A stretch of DNA of 64,000 nucleotides from WRGT01 sp964450405 (GCA_964450405.1 CAYVCQ010000024.1:1-64000); one strand, 5' to 3'; positions 43,015 through 52,896 are shown, numbered from the stretch's first letter. Numbers and translations: made by a program. Notes: a model not told the origin generated them from the sequence alone.

Positions 43015-43380
43015 TCACGTAATAAATTTACTGATCTCTTCAGCAAAGGTGCGCGTATTTATCGGCTTCCCTATAAATCCGCTGTTGGTTATATCTCTTA
43101 AATCATCCCGGCTTTCCGCCATGACAGAAGCTGTAACAAAAACAATCGGGATGTGCGCTGTACATTTATCCTGACGTAATATCCTTGCAGCTTCGGCACC
43201 ACTCATATCTGGAAGTCTTACATCCATTATAATTATATCCGGGATCTTACTTCTGGCAATGGCGACTCCGCTGGAGGCATCTTCAGCTTCGAATACTTCA
43301 AATCCGGCGATTTCCAGAAGATCTTTTTCCAGCAGAAGATTATTCTTGTTATCATCTACGACTAATGCTCTCTGTTTCAT
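43015..43380 (-). CDS. Single-domain response regulator (DivK-like), copy 1
   Basis: 121 residues. VVDDNKNNLLLEKDLLEIAG start, phosphoacceptor in IIIMDVRLPDMSG, Thr in VFVTASVMAE, Lys in GFIGKPINTR. This is the DivK-like LIEKDLLE class, which commonly partners with hybrid kinases of the CHASE3-PAS type. It is nearly identical to the receiver at 44855. It lies 43 bases before the REC-HD-GYP gene. Confidence 0.87.
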   Translation of the reverse strand: MKQRALVVDDNKNNLLLEKDLLEIAGFEVFEAEDASSGVAIARSKIPDIIIMDVRLPDMSGAEAARILRQDKCTAHIPIVFVTASVMAESRDDLRDITNSGFIGKPINTRTFAEEISKFIT

Positions 43381-43440
43381 TTTATAAATACCTCATCGAT
43401 TCCACTGAAATTCATCTGTAAAAAACTTCTTTCCACATTA

Positions 43441-44862
43441 CTATTCAACATCCATGCAGATGATACAGACATCATCCTCAAAATCTTCAGATCCTCTGAA
43501 ATCCACAAGATCCTGATATATCCCCTTTATAAAAAGTTCGGCAGGTTTATCAAAGTGCTTACGTAACGAACTGTTTAACATTCCGGATTCGAAATCTTCA
43601 TTCCTGTCATGGTCACGCAGGTTAAAACTGGTTGCTTCTGTAAAACCATCTGTATAGAGTATCAACTTGCTCCCTTTTTCCAGAACAACCCGTTCATTGA
43701 TATAGATTTTATTCAACTCCCTTGATTCCTGATTATCTATTATTGCTAATGGGATTGCTCTGCTTTTCATATTGAAAATATTTATTCCTGATTCATTTAT
43801 TATATATGGAGGATTATGCCCGGCGTTTGAATATATAAATTCCCTTGTCTCAGGCTTATAAATGCCGTAAAGAGCTGTAACAAAATTTCCTGCGGATTGA
43901 TCCCTTAATACATCATTCAGAATTTCAAGAACACTGGAGGGAGTGTTGACAAAATGAGAACTCTGAAGGATGGAGCTCTTTATCATCGCAGTAATAAAAG
44001 CTGCCGGGACACCATGTCCCGACACATCACTGATAAAAATTCCAATATCGTTATTATCTGTATTCCTGATAAAATCAAAAAAATCCCCTCCGACTTTTTC
44101 CATCGGTTTGTATTTATAAGATATATATGGAACAGGTGACTTGTCAGGCATAAAACATTTCTGGATACTTCTTGCCATATCCAGATCCTTCTCCATGATT
44201 TCATTCCGCTCTGTCAGCAGCTCTTTTTCATTTTCAAGCTCAATAGATTTTTCTGATAATGCTTTATTTATTTTTTCAATTTTCTGTTTTTCTTTTTCTA
44301 AATCATCTGTTATTTTCGTGAGTTTAACATTCAACTCATTCTGAATCGACAGAGAATGGTTTAATCCTTCTGTTCTCTCTTCTACCTTTTTTTCCAGAGT
44401 TTTGTTCAATGAAGCCAGCTCTCTTGTTCTCATTACTACTTCATACTCAAGATTCTCGCGATAATTATTTAATAAATCGTTGTATGCCTTTACCTTTAGA
44501 AGTGAACTGACACGCGCTAAAAGTTCAATCTTATCAACGGGCTTTGAAATAAAATCGTCACATCCTGCTTCAATACCCCGTACCCGGTCTTCGGTTTCTC
44601 TCAAAGCAGTAACTAGTATTATCGGGAGCAGTCGATATTGATCAAACTTCCTTATCCTGCGTGTAACTTCAAATCCATCCATACCGGACATCATTACATC
44701 GAGCAGAACAAGATCTATACGGTTAGCTGAAAGTTTATCAAGCGCTTCCTGTCCCCCTGCAGCAGTGACAATTTCATAGCCTTGAGGAGTAAGATAAGCT
44801 TCAAGAAGTTCAATGTTCTGAGGGCGGTCATCAACAACAAGTATTATGTTTTTATCATTCAT
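43441..44862 (-). CDS. REC-PP2C (SpoIIE-type) protein phosphatase
   Basis: 473 residues. Receiver (about 5-125; LVLLDVMMSGMDGFE), a long coiled coil (about 140-235), SpoIIE/PP2C domain (about 240-470) with LDMARSIQKCFMPDKSP, EKVGGDFFDF, IGIFISDVSGHGVPAAF and YTDGFTEA with metal-binding Asp. The family removes phosphate from serine on anti-anti-sigma factors (RsbU type), linking two-component signals to sigma regulation. No RsbV/RsbW gene is in the window. It overlaps the next upstream receiver gene (start 44862, upstream stop 44855). Confidence 0.9.
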   Translation of the reverse strand: MNDKNIILVVDDRPQNIELLEAYLTPQGYEIVTAAGGQEALDKLSANRIDLVLLDVMMSGMDGFEVTRRIRKFDQYRLLPIILVTALRETEDRVRGIEAGCDDFISKPVDKIELLARVSSLLKVKAYNDLLNNYRENLEYEVVMRTRELASLNKTLEKKVEERTEGLNHSLSIQNELNVKLTKITDDLEKEKQKIEKINKALSEKSIELENEKELLTERNEIMEKDLDMARSIQKCFMPDKSPVPYISYKYKPMEKVGGDFFDFIRNTDNNDIGIFISDVSGHGVPAAFITAMIKSSILQSSHFVNTPSSVLEILNDVLRDQSAGNFVTALYGIYKPETREFIYSNAGHNPPYIINESGINIFNMKSRAIPLAIIDNQESRELNKIYINERVVLEKGSKLILYTDGFTEATSFNLRDHDRNEDFESGMLNSSLRKHFDKPAELFIKGIYQDLVDFRGSEDFEDDVCIICMDVE

Positions 44863-45268
44863 TCTCTATCTCATTTTGATCATTTTTTTTATTTATAAGT
44901 GAAATTTTAATATATTGATTTATCTCATCGGCGAATGTGCGTGTATTAATCGGCTTGCCGATAAATCCGCTATTAGATATATTTTTGATCTCATCCCTGT
45001 TTTCCGCCATTACAGAAGCCGTAACAAAAACAATCGGTATATGGGTTGTCATTTTATCAAGACGCAGAATTCTTGCAGCATCTGAACCGCTCATATCGGG
45101 AAGTCTCACATCCATTACTATAATATCCGGTATTTCATTTTTTGCGATTGCAACACCGGTGTATGCATTTTCAGCTTCAAAGACTTCAAATCCGGCAATC
45201 TCAAGAAGATCTTTTTCCAGCAGAAGATTATTCATATTATCATCAACAACAAGGACTCTTTTTTTCAT
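44855..45268 (-). CDS. Single-domain response regulator (DivK-like), copy 2
   Basis: 137 residues. MKKRVLVVDDNMNNLLLEKD start, phosphoacceptor in IIVMDVRLPDMSGSD, FVTASVMAE, GFIGKPINTRTFAD. It differs little from the receiver at 43015 apart from a short C-terminal extension. ATG 45268 is chosen, with GAGG upstream; the frame also reaches a TTG at 45277. It starts 1 base after the stop of the big CHASE3-PAS kinase and is its likely phosphate acceptor. Confidence 0.87.
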   Translation of the reverse strand: MKKRVLVVDDNMNNLLLEKDLLEIAGFEVFEAENAYTGVAIAKNEIPDIIVMDVRLPDMSGSDAARILRLDKMTTHIPIVFVTASVMAENRDEIKNISNSGFIGKPINTRTFADEINQYIKISLINKKNDQNEIENE

Positions 45269-45269
45269 T

Positions 45270-48200
45270 TCAAACAACCTCTTCTGCTGTAATAGGCAGC
45301 GTAAAACATACCGACGTCCCTTTATTCAATCCATCCGATGTAACTGAGAGCGTGCCGTTGTGCAGCTCAACAAGTTTTTTTGAGAGAGGAAGTCCGAGTC
45401 CTGTACCCTCTGTCACCCTGGAATATGGAGTATCAACACGGAAAAATCCCTCAAATATCTTTTCCATATTTTCAGATGAAATCCCTATACCGGAATCCCA
45501 TACTACCACTTCGATCATTGAACCGGTACTCCGGGCTTTCATACCAATTTCACCACCATCGGGAGTAAACTTAACGGCGTTTGAAAGAAGATTATAAATT
45601 ATCTCTTTAACCTTAAGATCATCACCCTCGATATCAGGAAGATCTTCAGCTATCTCAAGCTGCATCTGAAGATTTTTTTTACCGGCCATATCCGCTATAA
45701 GCATTGAAATTTCATTTAGAAGGCTTTTCATCGGCAGTCTGGATAACAAAAGTTTCATTTTTCCCGACTCAACTTTAGCAGTATCAAGTATCTGATTTAT
45801 CAGTGAGAGAAGATGCTTCCCGCTGACCAGGACATTGTGCACATATTTCTTCTGCTTTTCATTAAGCTGTCCGAAAATCTCGTCATATAATACTTCAGAA
45901 AAACCGTTTATTGAATTAAGCGGTGTTCTCAATTCATGCGACATGTTTGCCAAAAATTCAGATTTTACCCTGGAGGTACGCTTCAGTTCTATAGCCAGCT
46001 CATTCAATTCCTCATGAGCCTTTTCCAGTACAATCTCTATATCCCTTCGCTCGGTAATATCTTCAATAGCAAGAAGTATTATCCTCTCCTTGCCGGACTC
46101 TCTCTGAATCTGACGGGCATTGAGAAGCATAATACGTTTGCCGATGGAAGCAAAATCGTGTTCAACCTCATAGTTGTCAAATGTTGCTTCTAATGGAAGG
46201 ATGGTTTCCAGCAGTTTCCTCAGACTTGGAATGTCCCACTGTTTGTTTCCAAGGTCATAAATAAGCTGCCCCACGGTTTCTTCAGGTTTTACTTTAAATA
46301 CTTCATAGAAGGAACGGCTTGCTGTTACTACTCTCAAATCCTGGTCCAGTGATATCAGAGGTTCGCGAACGGTGTTGATAATGCTCTCGGCAAACTCGCT
46401 TACTTCATCAGCAGTTTTTTTAATGATCTCCAGTTCTTTACGTGTCTTTTCCAGTCCGGCTTCTATCTGTTTACGTTCAGTAATATCCTCGATAGCAAGA
46501 AGAATGATCCTCTCTTTTTCCAGTCCTCTTTGAATCTGACGTGCATTCAGAAGCATTATCCGTTTGCCGATCGAAGCGAAATCATGTTCAACCTCATAGT
46601 TATCAAAGCTTGTTTCCAATGGAAGGATAGTCTCCAGAAGTTCCCGGAGTTTTGGAATATTCCACTGTTTATTTCCCAGGTCATAGATAAGCTGCCCCAC
46701 GGTCTCTTCAGGTTTTACTTTAAAAAATTCATAGAAGGAACGGCTCACTGAAACAACTCTTAAATTCTGATCCAGAGAGATCAGAGGTTCCCGCACTGTG
46801 TTAATTATACTCTCTGCAAATTCGCTCACTTCATCTGCAATTTTTTTAATAACCGCCAGTTCTTTCCGGGTCTTTTCCAGGCCGGCTTCTATTTCCTTAC
46901 GATCGGTTATATCCTCAATCGCCAGAAGAATGATCTGCTCCTTTCCAAATTCTCTCTGAATCTGCCGGGCATTTAAAAGCATTATCCGCTTGCCTATGGC
47001 AGCAAAATCATGTTCAACCTCATAATTATCAAAGGTTGACTCCTGAGGAAGAATTGTTTCCAGCAATTCACGCAGCATCGGGATATCCCATTGTTTATTT
47101 CCAAGGTCATAAATAAGCTGTCCAATGGTCTCTTCAGGATTAACTTTAAAAACTTCATAGAAGGAACGGCTGACGGATACAACACGTAAATCCTGATCAA
47201 GGACTATTAACGGTTCACGCACTGTGTTGATCATGCTCTCGGTATATTCCCGGGCATCATCTTCGACCCTTTTAATGGAGGCAAGTTCATCAAGGGCCTT
47301 TTCCAGCCCGTATTCCATCTCCTTACGCTCTGTGATATCCTCAATTGCCAGAAGAATAATCTTTTCCTTTCCGGATTCTCTTTGAATCTGCCTTGCATTT
47401 AAAAGCATTACCCGCTTACCGATAGCAGCAAAATCATGTTCAACCTCATAATTGTCAAAGGTTGACTCCTGAGGAAGAATTGTTTCCAGCAATTCACGCA
47501 GCATCGGGATATCCCACTGTTTATTTCCAAGATCATAAATAAGCTGTCCAATGGTCTCTTCCGGCTTAACTTTAAAAACTTCATAGAAAGAACGGCTGAC
47601 CGACATCACTCTCAAATCCTGATCTAATGTAATCAATGGTTCACGTATGGTGTTGATGATGCTCACTGAGTATTCACGCGCTTCATCTTCAATTTTTTTA
47701 ATTAATTTCAGTTCTTCAAGAGCATCATTGAGCCCTTTTTCTATTCCGTTGTGCTCTGTTACATCACGGAACACCAGCACAGCTCCTATAATTTCTCCAT
47801 TCCGATTGCGTATCGGTGCACAGCTGTCTGCAACCGCATACTCGCTGCCATCGCGTGAGATAAGAAGAGTATGGTTTGCCAGACCCTGTATTGTTCCATT
47901 TGCTAATGTATCCATAACAGGAACCTTTGACGGCTGACGTGTCTCCTCGTTGATTATATTAAAAATTTCATCAACATGACGGCCTGCAGCTTCATCATAA
48001 GTCCATCCGGTTAACACCTCGGCTACTGAATTCAGAAGTGTCACATTTCCATCCTCATCTGTTGCCAACACCGCGTCACCGATTGAATTAAGTGTAACAG
48101 CGAGCTTTTCCTCGCTCTCCTCAAGTGTAGCATTGACCTTGTGAAGCTGTTTATTCAATTCCTCCTGAACTTCGAGCATATGACGTGTTTCAATATAGAA

Positions 48201-48842
48201 CAGTTTTCTTGCATTATGTTTAGTCTCGCGATAAATCAGATAAGCGAAAAGAATTACAAAGAACAGTGCCAGAAGACTGATGCCTATAATAGATATAAAC
48301 ATCTTCCTCATATTCATCCGGAACTCTGTGTCGTTCTGTATCAGGATCCCCTTTTCAATCTTAATAAAGCTGCCGATCTCAGCACGGATCGAATCCATAA
48401 CCTGTTTACTCTTACTGCTTTTTATATTCGTTATTGCTGCCGTCATGCCATTACTTCGACGTAATTCAATGTTGTGTGAAAGGTCAATCAGTTCTGAATC
48501 TATCAAGGTCTCCAGCACTTTTAGATTTAATAAATCGCTTTGTCCCTTATTATTGATCACAATCCGGCGTAATTCTATCAGCTGACCGCTGATAAGGTCA
48601 TGCGTTTTTAAATACGGTTCAAGATAAGACTCATCACCGGTAAGAAGATAACCACGCTGTCCGGTCTCTGCATCTATCATTGCAGACATTAACTCATTTG
48701 CAATATCTATTGTAACAAATGTATTCTTCCTCGCTTCACCTGCTTTGTCTATCTGACTGAAAACCCTGAACGATTCCAGAACCACCATGATAAGAAGAAA
48801 AATCCCGGCTATTGAAACAGTAATTTTATATCTATTTTTCAT
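45270..48842 (-). CDS. CHASE3-PAS hybrid histidine kinase with four near-identical PAS units
   Basis: 1190 residues. Transmembrane helix about 8-28, CHASE3 sensor about 35-180 (ETGQRGYLLTGDESYLEPY), helix about 185-207, PAS about 245-365. Then four tandem units of 145 residues: about 385-505, 530-650, 675-795 and 820-940, each with VREPLISLDQDLRVVSVSRS and ending LLAIEDITERK. HisKA about 960-1030 has the His in LANMSHELRTPLN. HATPase about 1070-1185 has NLLSNAVKFTPDG, DSGIGIS and GTGLGLPLSKKL. The 145-residue units are nearly identical in amino acids and show recurring bases every 435 bp. No receiver domain is present. The signal is unknown. Confidence 0.93.
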   Translation of the reverse strand: MKNRYKITVSIAGIFLLIMVVLESFRVFSQIDKAGEARKNTFVTIDIANELMSAMIDAETGQRGYLLTGDESYLEPYLKTHDLISGQLIELRRIVINNKGQSDLLNLKVLETLIDSELIDLSHNIELRRSNGMTAAITNIKSSKSKQVMDSIRAEIGSFIKIEKGILIQNDTEFRMNMRKMFISIIGISLLALFFVILFAYLIYRETKHNARKLFYIETRHMLEVQEELNKQLHKVNATLEESEEKLAVTLNSIGDAVLATDEDGNVTLLNSVAEVLTGWTYDEAAGRHVDEIFNIINEETRQPSKVPVMDTLANGTIQGLANHTLLISRDGSEYAVADSCAPIRNRNGEIIGAVLVFRDVTEHNGIEKGLNDALEELKLIKKIEDEAREYSVSIINTIREPLITLDQDLRVMSVSRSFYEVFKVKPEETIGQLIYDLGNKQWDIPMLRELLETILPQESTFDNYEVEHDFAAIGKRVMLLNARQIQRESGKEKIILLAIEDITERKEMEYGLEKALDELASIKRVEDDAREYTESMINTVREPLIVLDQDLRVVSVSRSFYEVFKVNPEETIGQLIYDLGNKQWDIPMLRELLETILPQESTFDNYEVEHDFAAIGKRIMLLNARQIQREFGKEQIILLAIEDITDRKEIEAGLEKTRKELAVIKKIADEVSEFAESIINTVREPLISLDQNLRVVSVSRSFYEFFKVKPEETVGQLIYDLGNKQWNIPKLRELLETILPLETSFDNYEVEHDFASIGKRIMLLNARQIQRGLEKERIILLAIEDITERKQIEAGLEKTRKELEIIKKTADEVSEFAESIINTVREPLISLDQDLRVVTASRSFYEVFKVKPEETVGQLIYDLGNKQWDIPSLRKLLETILPLEATFDNYEVEHDFASIGKRIMLLNARQIQRESGKERIILLAIEDITERRDIEIVLEKAHEELNELAIELKRTSRVKSEFLANMSHELRTPLNSINGFSEVLYDEIFGQLNEKQKKYVHNVLVSGKHLLSLINQILDTAKVESGKMKLLLSRLPMKSLLNEISMLIADMAGKKNLQMQLEIAEDLPDIEGDDLKVKEIIYNLLSNAVKFTPDGGEIGMKARSTGSMIEVVVWDSGIGISSENMEKIFEGFFRVDTPYSRVTEGTGLGLPLSKKLVELHNGTLSVTSDGLNKGTSVCFTLPITAEEVV

Positions 48843-49418
48843 TGAAATTTAAACCCCTTTTGAGACTTCACTAATTGGTATCTGATGTCCGCACGACAAA
48901 ACCATATTCCGGAGAAAATGATGATCAGAGATATAATTGTTTTTTTCCGGTTAGACGGTTCTTTTAGATAGATAAGTTTCTTAATGCTTTTATCTGCAGA
49001 AGTATGTTTTCCCGATATTTTCACGGGCTGGTATTTCTGAATATTTCCAGTGAAAAATGAGAATTCGATAAGAGCGGAAATTGTAAAAAAAACGGTAGAA
49101 TAATTTATATAATCCTCTTACTATTATACAGAATGTCTCTTTTTCACATGTAAATAATCACAATGTTACTCACATTTTAAGATGATTGATCGCTCTATAT
49201 TATAGTTTCTTGTAATATAAATAGGTTTTTAAAACACCGTGTCAATGACTATATGTCTTCAAATATCCATTTATACGCTCTTAAATGCTAATAATTGCAA
49301 ATTTTCATGTTTGCGGACTATTAATTATGGTTAATTCTATTTTTTTTTATATATTGAGTATATATGATATAAGATGCTTACTTATTAAACTTCTATATGA
49401 CATATGAAGGGGAATGTT
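48843..49418. other. Divergent intergenic region before the nuo operon
   Basis: 576 bases between the kinase start on the minus strand and nuoA on the plus strand, the likely location of both promoters. The right part is A/T-rich with TATGAT (49363-49368) overlapping TATAAG, a possible -10, but no convincing -35 is seen. There is no repeat element, RNA gene or clear regulator site. Confidence 0.4.
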
Positions 49419-49793
49419 ATGTTTGTTAACACATTCGGTCCTGTCGCGATACATTTAGCCTTCGCGGCAGCTGTGACGCTGGTTATACTGATTCTAACCA
49501 ATATACTCGGCCCGAAGAAATTCAATCCTGTAAAAGATGACACCTACGAATGCGGAGTTAAGTATTACAACGACGCACGCGGGCATATCCATGTTAAATT
49601 CTATCTTGTAGCTGTTCTCTTTATCCTGTTCGATCTTGAGGCGATTTTTATTACTCCATGGGCTGTGATATTCCTTGAATTCAAACGGATGGGTCTTGGA
49701 CTTTTTATTTTCGGAGAGATGGCTCTGTTTATACTTATACTGCTTCTCGGATATTTTTACATCTTAAAAAAGGGAGCCTTGAAATGGGAATAG
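49419..49793 (+). CDS. nuoA: NADH-quinone oxidoreductase subunit A
   Basis: 124 residues with three transmembrane helices; membrane subunit of respiratory complex I at the joint between arms. It has the TYECGVKYYNDARGHIHVKF stretch of the TMH1-2 loop, whose ECG is the NuoA signature, and LFDLEAIFITPW. ATG 49419 is preferred to ATG 49404 because AAGGGG lies 6 bases upstream. Overlaps nuoB by 10 bases. First gene of the nuoA-N operon. Confidence 0.96.
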   Translation: MFVNTFGPVAIHLAFAAAVTLVILILTNILGPKKFNPVKDDTYECGVKYYNDARGHIHVKFYLVAVLFILFDLEAIFITPWAVIFLEFKRMGLGLFIFGEMALFILILLLGYFYILKKGALKWE

Positions 49794-50356
49794 AAACACT
49801 CCTTGGTGATTCAGTTCTAACTACAAAGATCTCAGACTTTGTCGGATGGTCCCGCAAGTATTCACTCTGGCCATTCCCCTTTGCAACTGCATGCTGCGGT
49901 ATTGAGTATATGTCTGTCTTAAATTCTGATTTTGACCTTGCACGTTTCGGCGCAGAACGTCCGTCATTCAGCCCACGTCAGGCGGATCTGCTTGTTGTGC
50001 TTGGAACAGTAACATATAAAATGGCACCTGTACTATGGCAGATCTATCACTCCATGTCGGAACCTAAGTGGGTCATTTCGTACGGTGCTTGTGCATCGAG
50101 CGGCGGGATGTTCCGTTCCTATGCTGTACTTCAGGGAATACACCGTATAATTCCCGTTGATATATATGTCCCCGGCTGTCCGCCAAGACCTGAGGCATTT
50201 CTCGACGCATTTATCAAACTGCAGGAGAAGGTGGCGAAGGAATCAATCATTGATCCTAAATACAAGCTAAAGGCCGATTATCTGCAGAATGCTCTCAGCG
50301 GATTTACACAACCCGAAGGCAATACAGATAATAAGATAAAAACGGTGCAGCCATAA
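49784..50356 (+). CDS. nuoB: NADH-quinone oxidoreductase subunit B
   Basis: 190 residues. Carries the last 4Fe-4S cluster (N2) next to quinone: tandem Cys in ATACCGIEYM, then Cys in SYGACASSGG and VPGCPPRPE. Peripheral subunit, no transmembrane helix. It overlaps nuoC by one base. The C-terminal extension after the PGCPPRP motif is normal for the family. Confidence 0.97.
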   Translation: MGIETLLGDSVLTTKISDFVGWSRKYSLWPFPFATACCGIEYMSVLNSDFDLARFGAERPSFSPRQADLLVVLGTVTYKMAPVLWQIYHSMSEPKWVISYGACASSGGMFRSYAVLQGIHRIIPVDIYVPGCPPRPEAFLDAFIKLQEKVAKESIIDPKYKLKADYLQNALSGFTQPEGNTDNKIKTVQP

Positions 50357-50901
50357 TGAGAGGATTAAAACCTGAACTCAATACTGCTCTAAAGGAACAC
50401 CTGACCGGTACATGCTACTGGCCTGAACTTTTGATTGAAGAGAATCGCGGAATTATTGTTGTACAGCCCGATGTTTCTGTTCTGATTAATCTGATGACAC
50501 ATTTGAAGACAAATCCCGCCTGTAATTTCAATGTCCTCATTGATCTCACAGCAGTTGATTATCTTAATAAAAAAACTCCCGATGAGAGATTTGAAGTTGT
50601 GTATCTCCTCTGGTCTACAGCAACCATGCAGAGAATAAGAGTCAAAGTTACTATTGCCGATGGAGTTAAAGTACCCACTGTCTCCGGAATCTGGAAAGGT
50701 GCAAACTGGCCCGAGCGCGAGGTTTATGATCTCTTCGGAATTGAGTTCAGCGGGCACCCTGTAATGGAGAGAATTCTGATGCCGGAGAATTTCCAGGGCA
50801 ATCCTCTCCGCAAAGATTTCCCGCTTGAGGGGAGAGGTGAGGATTATCTTATCGAATCAATATTGATTGATCCCCCGCTCTCCGGTTCAGGGAATAAATA
50901 G
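50356..50901 (+). CDS. nuoC: NADH-quinone oxidoreductase subunit C
   Basis: 181 residues, 30 kDa-type subunit. WKGANWPEREVYDLFGIEF is the family signature, followed by LRKDFPLEG. It is separate from NuoD here; some bacteria have NuoCD fusions. Start ATG overlaps the nuoB stop. Peripheral arm, near the quinone module. Confidence 0.96.
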   Translation: MRGLKPELNTALKEHLTGTCYWPELLIEENRGIIVVQPDVSVLINLMTHLKTNPACNFNVLIDLTAVDYLNKKTPDERFEVVYLLWSTATMQRIRVKVTIADGVKVPTVSGIWKGANWPEREVYDLFGIEFSGHPVMERILMPENFQGNPLRKDFPLEGRGEDYLIESILIDPPLSGSGNK

Positions 50902-50912
50902 GGGGTTACATC

Positions 50913-52178
50913 TTGACCGAAATAAATACAGACAAAAATAAATTCATCGGGAACAGCCCGGAGGATTATTCCATAAAAAGCGAAAACCTTCTAGCCGGAG
51001 CACAGCAGCTTCCCGATGGTATAATGCGTATAAATATCGGACCCTCTCATCCGGCCACTCATGGTATTCTCCAGAATGTAATTGATATTGACGGTGAAAC
51101 TGTAGTCAAAGCAGTTCCGATAATCGGTTTTGTACACCGTACATTTGAAAAGATGGGAGAGAGTTATACATACAACCAGTTTCTCAACTGCACAGACAGG
51201 ATGAACTATGTTTCAGCACCAATGAATAATATCGCCTGGACCAATGCTGTTGAAGAGATGATGGGACTTAAAGTACCGGTCCGTGCCCAGGTTGTGAGAA
51301 CCATAATCAACGAGCTGAGCCGTATCACTGACCATATAATCTGCAATGGAGTACTCGGCGTTGACGTCGGAGCGTTTACAGGACTGCTGTATCTTTATCA
51401 TTACCGTGAAATGATAACTGCCATACAGGAGAAGATGACCGGAGCCCGTCTTACAACAACATTTACACGGGTCGGAGGTCTGGAGATGGATATCTATCCC
51501 GGATTTGCCGCTGATGTTAAAGCTTTTCTGAAAGTTTTCCCTAAGATCCTGAAAGACTTCGAGGGACTCTTTGTGCATAACAGAATTTTCATGGACAGGA
51601 CCAGAGGTGTCGGCGCAATCGATACTGCAACTGCCCTTTCATACGGATATACCGGACCTAATCTCCGGGCCACGGGGTGCGATTATGATGTACGCAAGGC
51701 ATATCCCTACCTGATGTACGACCAGGTGAATTTTGATATACCTGTGGGAGTTGACGGCTCGGCCTATGACCGTTTTCTCGTTAGAAACGAAGAGATGCAC
51801 CAGAGCCTCAGGATTGTAGAACAGCTCATTGACAATATTCCCGACGGACCGTTTCAGCTTGATGACTATCATATCACACTCCCTCCAAAGCAGGATGTAT
51901 ACACTAAAATGGAAGAGCTGATCTATCATTTTAAAATTGTCATGGATGGAGTAATAGTTCCGCCGGGAGAATTCTATTCAGCGGCTGAAGTTGCCAATGG
52001 CGAGATGGGATTTCATATAGTTTCTGACGGAGGGAAGTCTCCATACCGCGTTCATGTACGGAGACCATGTTTCTGGTATTATCAGTCTTTCCCGGAACTG
52101 GTCGAAGGGGGAATGCTTTCAGATCTTATAGCGGTAATGAGTTCGCTAAATGTCATTGCCGGTGAACTGGATTGCTAG
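50913..52178 (+). CDS. nuoD: NADH-quinone oxidoreductase subunit D
   Basis: 421 residues, 49 kDa subunit lining the quinone site. IGPSHPATHGILQ carries the quinone-binding His, and HRTFEKMGESYTYNQ and ARPTTTFTRVGG-like (here ARLTTTFTRVGGLE) follow. The start is TTG at 50913, with AGGGGG about 8 bases upstream. The C-terminus ends LDC instead of the common LDR. It is followed by a 202-base gap holding a MITE-like repeat. Confidence 0.96.
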   Translation: MTEINTDKNKFIGNSPEDYSIKSENLLAGAQQLPDGIMRINIGPSHPATHGILQNVIDIDGETVVKAVPIIGFVHRTFEKMGESYTYNQFLNCTDRMNYVSAPMNNIAWTNAVEEMMGLKVPVRAQVVRTIINELSRITDHIICNGVLGVDVGAFTGLLYLYHYREMITAIQEKMTGARLTTTFTRVGGLEMDIYPGFAADVKAFLKVFPKILKDFEGLFVHNRIFMDRTRGVGAIDTATALSYGYTGPNLRATGCDYDVRKAYPYLMYDQVNFDIPVGVDGSAYDRFLVRNEEMHQSLRIVEQLIDNIPDGPFQLDDYHITLPPKQDVYTKMEELIYHFKIVMDGVIVPPGEFYSAAEVANGEMGFHIVSDGGKSPYRVHVRRPCFWYYQSFPELVEGGMLSDLIAVMSSLNVIAGELDC

Positions 52179-52213
52179 GGATTATTATACGAAAATTTGT
52201 CTTATTATATTTT

Positions 52214-52317
52214 GTCATTCCGGTTTCGCATCTTCAATTCTTGCGAATACCGGAATCTCCTGATCAAATCAGCAGTATGAGATTCCGGCATTACGCTATG
52301 CTTCAGCCGGAATGACA
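52214..52317 (+). mobile_element. Palindromic MITE-like repeat, copy 4 (inside nuo operon)
   Basis: GTCATTCCGG ... CCGGAATGAC with the inner GGAATCTC ... GAGATTCC pair, 104 bases, between nuoD and nuoE. Most other nuo junctions overlap or have gaps of less than 70 bases. As RNA it would form two nested hairpins inside the operon transcript, which could affect stability or nuoE expression. Confidence 0.85.
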
Positions 52318-52380
52318 AGAAAAGATTGCAGATAGTGAAACATGAATCAAGTTCCAATTTTTTAAAAAGAGGAGTTCAGA

Positions 52381-52896
52381 ATGTCTTTTGTTTTTAATGA
52401 TGTAATGATGAAAGAGTTTAATCTATGGAGTATTAAATTCCCGGACAATCCCGAGGGACGAAGATCACTTGTCATTCCGGCTCTCCGCCTTGCCCAGAAG
52501 CAGGCAGGATGGATCAGCATGGATGTTGTAAATTACGTCGCAGAGATAACAGGAACCGAACCCCTTCAGGTCTGGAGTACTGCTACATTCTACACAATGT
52601 TTAAAAAAGAACCAGTGGGAAATAACCTGCTGCAGTTCTGCAACAATATCTCCTGCGGAATCCTTGGCGGAGAAGAACTGATTTTGCATGCATGCAGAAA
52701 ACTTGGAATTGAAAAAGGAAGTACAACTGCCGACGGCAGGTTTACAATACTTGAAGTTGAATGTCTTGGTGCATGCGGTCATTCACCGGTGGTTCAGGTG
52801 AACGACAGGTATCATGAAAATATGACTATTGATAAACTGGATGAATTGATATATACACTTCAGAATAATGAGAACGGAAACATGAAAGATGCCTGA
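52381..52896 (+). CDS. nuoE: NADH-quinone oxidoreductase subunit E
   Basis: 171 residues, 24 kDa-type thioredoxin-like 2Fe-2S subunit (cluster N1a). Cluster cysteines are seen in LQFCNNISCG and in VECLGACGHSP. LRLAQKQAGWISMDVVNYVA is the N-terminal helical part. Ribosome site AGAGGAG lies 7 bases before the ATG. It overlaps nuoF by 8 bases and forms the NADH module with NuoF and NuoG. Confidence 0.96.
   Translation: MSFVFNDVMMKEFNLWSIKFPDNPEGRRSLVIPALRLAQKQAGWISMDVVNYVAEITGTEPLQVWSTATFYTMFKKEPVGNNLLQFCNNISCGILGGEELILHACRKLGIEKGSTTADGRFTILEVECLGACGHSPVVQVNDRYHENMTIDKLDELIYTLQNNENGNMKDA

Noticed and set aside
45835..46751. Plus-strand frames opposite the PAS kinase, similar to each other
   Set aside because: They repeat only because the kinase DNA repeats; they are shadows of the minus-strand gene.
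49340..49368. A sigma-70 promoter for the nuo operon at TATGAT 49363
   Set aside because: No -35 box is found at the right distance in this very A/T-rich stretch, so it is mentioned only as a candidate within the intergenic entry.
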